The notes under the pieces were generated by a model. The model saw only the letters and a list, made by a program, of their open reading frames with translations, was not told where the DNA came from and did not search any database. DNA of 64,000 nucleotides from Lysobacter ciconiae (GTDB lineage: Bacteria > Pseudomonadota > Gammaproteobacteria > Xanthomonadales > Xanthomonadaceae): NCBI RefSeq assembly GCF_015209725.1, contig NZ_CP063656.1, forward strand, positions 1,161,001 through 1,225,000, in the 5' to 3' direction. The stretch's first letter is position 1. The number at the start of each line of letters is the position of its first letter. Positions 60,538-64,000 of this stretch are shown in pieces. A program made the position numbers and the translations under genes.

Positions 60538-63030
60538 ATGGTCGATTTTTCGAAGCTTAGTCCAGCGGGTTCGCAAGCAGAGGCGACGTCGCTCTTTGAT
60601 ACCTTCTCTAGGCTCGACCGACAGGTTTCCCACGTTGAGCTCAGGCCGTCTCAGTTGGATTTGTTCAAAAAGATTGATGGTCAGCTGAATCAGCGCGATT
60701 TAGTCTTGAAGCTAAATACGGGCGGAGGGAAGACAACAACCGGCTTGATCTATTTGAAGCACATGATGGATCGGTATGACGAGCCGGTCGTTTTCTTGGT
60801 GCCGACCACTCAGCTTGCGGAGCAGGTAATAGACGAGGGAGAGCGCATCGGTTTGAGTGTGGTTGCATGGTTAGGTAACGAAAGATATCCGCCTGAGCAA
60901 GCTTCTCAGTGCAATTCGGTAATGGTCTGCACATACGACAAATTCTTTAATGGAAAATCTACCTTTGCTCGCGCTGATGTTCGTCTGACACCGTGCGCTA
61001 TTGTTCTTGATGATGTTCACGCGGGAATCGAATCGATAAAGAAATGCTTCGGCGCCGTGCTTTCCGGGGATGTGAGAGACGGATTACTTTCCCTTTTAGG
61101 GCCGGCACTAAGCGAGGCGGAGCCAGCGAACTGGAGCCGTGTCGATGGCTCGGATCCTGCGGGGCTCCTTGAAGTTCCGCATTGGCTAATAGCCGATAAT
61201 ATCTCCGCTATAAGACGCATCTTGGCTGCCGGCGCGAGCGAAAAGCCTCTTGTGTTTTCCTGGCCCCATATCTCTCGAGCGCTGGAGCTTTGCAGAATTG
61301 TAATCAGTGGCAATTCCGCCGAAATTACGCTGGATCCTCCTCTCACCGATTACGTTGAACATTACGTTGGTGCACGCCATCGGTTGTTTATGTCCGCATC
61401 GATACATGATGGTGGTCCGCTCATCCGTGAACTGGGTTGTGATCAAGAATCGATCAAAAACCCGATTGAGGTGGAAGGGGAAGGCGCTGTCGGTGAACGG
61501 ATGGTGCTTGTCCCGTCGCTCGTCGACCCAGAGTTTACGCGGGCTCAGATAATCGAGGTTGTCGCGCGCTTCGTCCCATCTGCAAATGTGGTGGTGCTCG
61601 TTCCATCTGACGCTGCTGCGGGAGTATGGGTCGAGGCCGGGGCTTTGAAGGCTCAAGGTGAAAACGTCAGTTCTTGGATCGAGACTCTCAAACGCGCGTC
61701 GCGAGGGAATTTTATCGTCTTCGTAAATAGGTATGACGGTATCGACTTGCCGGACGCTGCGTGCCGTATTCTCGTGATAGATGGATTGCCTGCTGGTGAA
61801 GGGATCATTGATCGGTTAGATAATGAAAACGCCGGTGGTTTAGTGGGTATGCGGGGAAAGCTGGCGAATAGAGTGGAGCAGGGGCTTGGCAGAGCCGTTC
61901 GTTCAAATTCAGACTATTGCGCGGTAATTCTCGCTGGTCAGGATCTCGCAAACTTCATCTCTCGAAAGATAGTGCTTGAGAGCTTTTCGCCGAATACAGT
62001 CCGACAGATAGAAATAGGGCGAGAGGTATCAAAAGCTATTGCTGACGATCCTGACAAAGCAGTTGGCATCAGCAATACATTAAGTCAATTGCTGAATCGC
62101 GATGAGGGTTGGAGGAACTATTATCTTTCGCAAGTAAGGGTTCATTCGGATGCAGTTGATAGGGTTGCTGCGGAGGTGGAGGTGCGGCGCGACATAGCAG
62201 TGGCTGAGCGGAAGTCTGCTGTTGCAGCTCAGGCGCGGGATTACTATGGCGCGGCACAATTCCTTCGTAACGCTTCAAATCTCCTTGGCAACAGTCGATT
62301 TCCGAAGGGGGTTATGAAGCAGAGTGCAGCAAAGCTTCTATATATGCATGACAAAACCACTGCGATGGATTTACAGGGGTCGGCTTATGCAGATAATTAC
62401 AATGTCTCTCGCCCCCCTGTGCTTCCGCCGTCTCTACAGCGTCGAGTAAGCAGCCAAGCGGAGCGAATCGCGGAATGGCTTCGCCAGTTTGAGGATAAGA
62501 ATGGAGCGATACTGGAGCTCGATAGTCTTATTTCTCGTTTATCATATTCAAACGACTCGGACGCGGTGGAGGCAGCAGTGATGGATCTCGGTGAGGTTCT
62601 CGGTGCGGACTCAAGACGCCCTGAGAAAGAGTTCGGGCGGGGTCCGGATAATCTTTGGATTTTTGAGGATAAAGCATTTTGTATCGAGATGAAGAATGAG
62701 AAGACCTCAAAGCTTTGGAAGACCGATGCCGGGCAGATTGCGATAAGTGAGAGATGGGTGAGAGATAACATCCCCGGCCTCGTAGAGGTTTTTCCTATAA
62801 TAGGAAGCGATGTTGCGGTTGCGGATCGTGCCAGTGACTTTTCTGCGAGTATTTCTGTTTTCACTAGCGATACAATTGGTGAGGTTGTTTTACGATTTCG
62901 TGGGTTGCTTGTTGCGCTGGTCACGCACGGTCCCTTGTTCGCCGAGGAAGCGAGCAATATCCAAAGGCAGCTCGGATCACATCAGGTCTTACCCCAACAG
63001 CTTGTCGACGCGGGGATTCCGGTCAGGTAG
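60538..63030 (+). CDS. SF2 helicase with C-terminal PD-(D/E)XK-like nuclease motif, putative defence protein
   Basis: The 830-residue protein has SF2 helicase motifs in order: LRPSQLDLF, Walker A LNTGGGKTTTG with Lys65, VPTTQLAEQV, VCTYDKF, Walker B VLDDVHAG (Asp158-Asp159-Val-His), LFMSASIHDGG, NRYDGIDLPDAACR and GLGRAVRSNSD with the arginine finger. A helical middle follows. Residues about 690-725 read RGPDNLW...CIEMKNEKT, with Asp704, Glu717 and Lys719 spaced as in a PD-(D/E)XK nuclease. It probably unwinds and cuts nucleic acid. The coding sequence is clearly richer in A and T than the core genes to its left and uses rare codons (ATA, TTA, AGG), so it was likely acquired. The next gene is a restriction enzyme. 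Function as anti-phage defence is inferred. Confidence 0.8.
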   Translation: MVDFSKLSPAGSQAEATSLFDTFSRLDRQVSHVELRPSQLDLFKKIDGQLNQRDLVLKLNTGGGKTTTGLIYLKHMMDRYDEPVVFLVPTTQLAEQVIDEGERIGLSVVAWLGNERYPPEQASQCNSVMVCTYDKFFNGKSTFARADVRLTPCAIVLDDVHAGIESIKKCFGAVLSGDVRDGLLSLLGPALSEAEPANWSRVDGSDPAGLLEVPHWLIADNISAIRRILAAGASEKPLVFSWPHISRALELCRIVISGNSAEITLDPPLTDYVEHYVGARHRLFMSASIHDGGPLIRELGCDQESIKNPIEVEGEGAVGERMVLVPSLVDPEFTRAQIIEVVARFVPSANVVVLVPSDAAAGVWVEAGALKAQGENVSSWIETLKRASRGNFIVFVNRYDGIDLPDAACRILVIDGLPAGEGIIDRLDNENAGGLVGMRGKLANRVEQGLGRAVRSNSDYCAVILAGQDLANFISRKIVLESFSPNTVRQIEIGREVSKAIADDPDKAVGISNTLSQLLNRDEGWRNYYLSQVRVHSDAVDRVAAEVEVRRDIAVAERKSAVAAQARDYYGAAQFLRNASNLLGNSRFPKGVMKQSAAKLLYMHDKTTAMDLQGSAYADNYNVSRPPVLPPSLQRRVSSQAERIAEWLRQFEDKNGAILELDSLISRLSYSNDSDAVEAAVMDLGEVLGADSRRPEKEFGRGPDNLWIFEDKAFCIEMKNEKTSKLWKTDAGQIAISERWVRDNIPGLVEVFPIIGSDVAVADRASDFSASISVFTSDTIGEVVLRFRGLLVALVTHGPLFAEEASNIQRQLGSHQVLPQQLVDAGIPVR

Positions 63031-63292
63031 TGGCGACGAGGCGCTTAGCGGATTCGCCACTTGCACGTTGTTCACGTTTGCGTCGGCTGTGAGGGGAATC
63101 TTGGCCCGCGTGGATAGGACGGTGGCTTTCGAAATAGTGTCAGGGGTAGATTAAACCGCGAAAGCTTCAATCGCTTCGATCGCCCCACGAACGCTATCAA
63201 CCCGGTGGTTGCGGTATAAAAATGTCGCACGGATCTTGATCGGAAAATCGGTCTGGCTATGCGATGTGCAAGTCAAAGGTAGGGCGTCATTA
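63031..63292. other. Intergenic region between convergent helicase and restriction enzyme genes
   Basis: About 260 bases with no convincing gene. On the minus strand a short open frame continues past the restriction enzyme stop to 63151, ending with a stretch reading IKIRATFLYRNHRVDSV. It has only a TTG as possible start within this interval and could be a gene remnant. Confidence 0.4.
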
Positions 63293-64000
63293 TTAAATTT
63301 CAACACTGAGATTAATCTCGTTGAATGATTCGTAAAGCACCGCAAGATGCTTCTTGGACATCCTGAACTGGCTTCTAGCTTTGACTCTGGGGCGCGCCGT
63401 ACTAACAGCATCCACTTTCGAACCTGGATCAAAAACAACCAAGCCGGCAGCCAGCGCACTGAGGTACTTGGAGAAGTCCGTCCTCTCTCCGAGCAACACC
63501 GGATTGACATAGCGATAGCACGGCGGCGTTGAACTCTCCGACTTGAATGGGACATATGCAGCCGATGCATGCTTGCGGTTCCAATGTGTGAGCAGATGGC
63601 TGTAGCTCCACGTCGCTGCTTCGTTGCCGTCCCCGTCGGACAGGACAATCCGACCGCTTACATCGTTGATCACGCTCTTGGTTGCGTCGAATCCGCATAA
63701 GCCAAGCGTCATGGCGGTTCTGGCATTGGGCTTCCCGAACTGATGGGCACCAGTGAAGTAGAGCTGGTCCTTGTCTGGGATGGGCCGGCCGTAGCGCCGG
63801 ACAAATGCGCCGACACCTTCTGATCCGTAGAAACCACCGTTTGGTTCGGGGGTCATCAGCGTGATCCTGTCGCTGCTGAATGCCTTGATCTCCCAGCCCA
63901 TGAAGTCGGGCGCGGCATCGCCGTTCGGCTTGATCCCCAGCAGAGCCTCAAGGGTGTACCCGCCGCCGTTGCGCGCGTTGTAGGGAACCGCATCGCCGGT
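63293..64000 (-). CDS. MvaI/BcnI-type restriction endonuclease, N-terminus cut by window edge
   Basis: The frame is open from the window edge (64000) to the TAA at 63293, 235 codons. It includes YTLEALLGIKPNGDAAPDFM just before an internal ATG at 63901, so the real start lies outside the window. APDFMGWEIKAF gives Asp-x4-Glu-x-Lys, the same spacing as the catalytic D/E/K of MvaI. ITLMTPEPNGGFYG and RSQFRMSKKHL are typical of MvaI/BcnI relatives. These type II enzymes cleave CC(A/T)GG- or CC(C/G)GG-like sites; the specificity here is not known. A partner methyltransferase is not visible and would be expected beyond the right edge. It converges on the helicase gene. Confidence 0.85.
   Translation of the reverse strand, partial: TGDAVPYNARNGGGYTLEALLGIKPNGDAAPDFMGWEIKAFSSDRITLMTPEPNGGFYGSEGVGAFVRRYGRPIPDKDQLYFTGAHQFGKPNARTAMTLGLCGFDATKSVINDVSGRIVLSDGDGNEAATWSYSHLLTHWNRKHASAAYVPFKSESSTPPCYRYVNPVLLGERTDFSKYLSALAAGLVVFDPGSKVDAVSTARPRVKARSQFRMSKKHLAVLYESFNEINLSVEI

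Noticed and set aside
63151..63648. Minus-strand open frame overlapping the restriction enzyme in another frame
   Set aside because: The restriction enzyme frame has conserved motifs across the overlap. The part beyond its stop is only about 45 codons and has no good start, so it is noted only as a possible remnant.

Overview
The window is a high-GC chromosomal segment of a gammaproteobacterium, most likely Lysobacteraceae/Xanthomonadaceae (Luteimonas, Lysobacter or a close relative). That assignment is inferred from the combination of genes: a YerC/TrpR-like gene ahead of a hisGDC(NB)HAF(IE) operon with bifunctional HisB, a liu leucine-degradation gene set with leucine dehydrogenase, a fused isobutyryl-CoA mutase, Xanthomonas-style attC sites, and an ECF sigma/Ser-Thr kinase pair of the kind known from xanthomonads. 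No rRNA, species marker or database search supports a more exact name.

Layout. 1-4488: eight gene cassettes, all on the minus strand, separated by seven attC recombination sites of 60-117 bp. This is a chromosomal integron array whose integrase-proximal end (4482-4488) is in the window but has no intI beside it. 4741-4919: tRNA-Pro(CGG) with its own promoter and terminator. 5012-18060: histidine region, with hisS, a histidine/aromatic ammonia-lyase, a membrane diguanylate cyclase, a YerC-like regulator and the complete, mostly overlapping eight-gene his operon. 18137-26116: an exported phosphoesterase, methionine-salvage genes mtnBDC, and a run of three transporters (APC, NhaC, NSS). 26293-33880: Nudix hydrolase, serA divergent from D-2-hydroxyglutarate dehydrogenase, a DUF2388/DUF4105 envelope pair, efpL, a small membrane protein and an SDR dehydrogenase. 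34018-60490: leucine/branched-chain catabolism (liuE, D, C, B, A, an acetyl-CoA acetyltransferase, leucine dehydrogenase, all minus strand; icmF divergent). This set is broken up by a cytochrome c-FTR1 iron permease, an ECF43-type sigma factor with a TPR protein kinase, a trimeric autotransporter adhesin, two Ala-rich lipoproteins and a subtilisin autotransporter. 60491-64000: an AT-richer accessory region with an SF2 helicase carrying a C-terminal PD-(D/E)XK-like nuclease motif and, convergent to it, an MvaI/BcnI-type restriction endonuclease cut by the window edge. This looks like the start of a defence island.

The strongest leads are the helicase-nuclease plus restriction enzyme region, the integrase-less cassette array (including a cold-shock-domain/excalibur membrane protein), the sigma factor whose acidic core-binding motif is replaced by threonines beside its kinase and a divergent adhesin, the EF-hand-like loops inserted in that adhesin's head, and the ammonia-lyase with two insertions translationally coupled to hisS. 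All family assignments come from reading protein motifs by eye. Start sites were chosen from overlap with the upstream gene, family length and visible ribosome binding sites.
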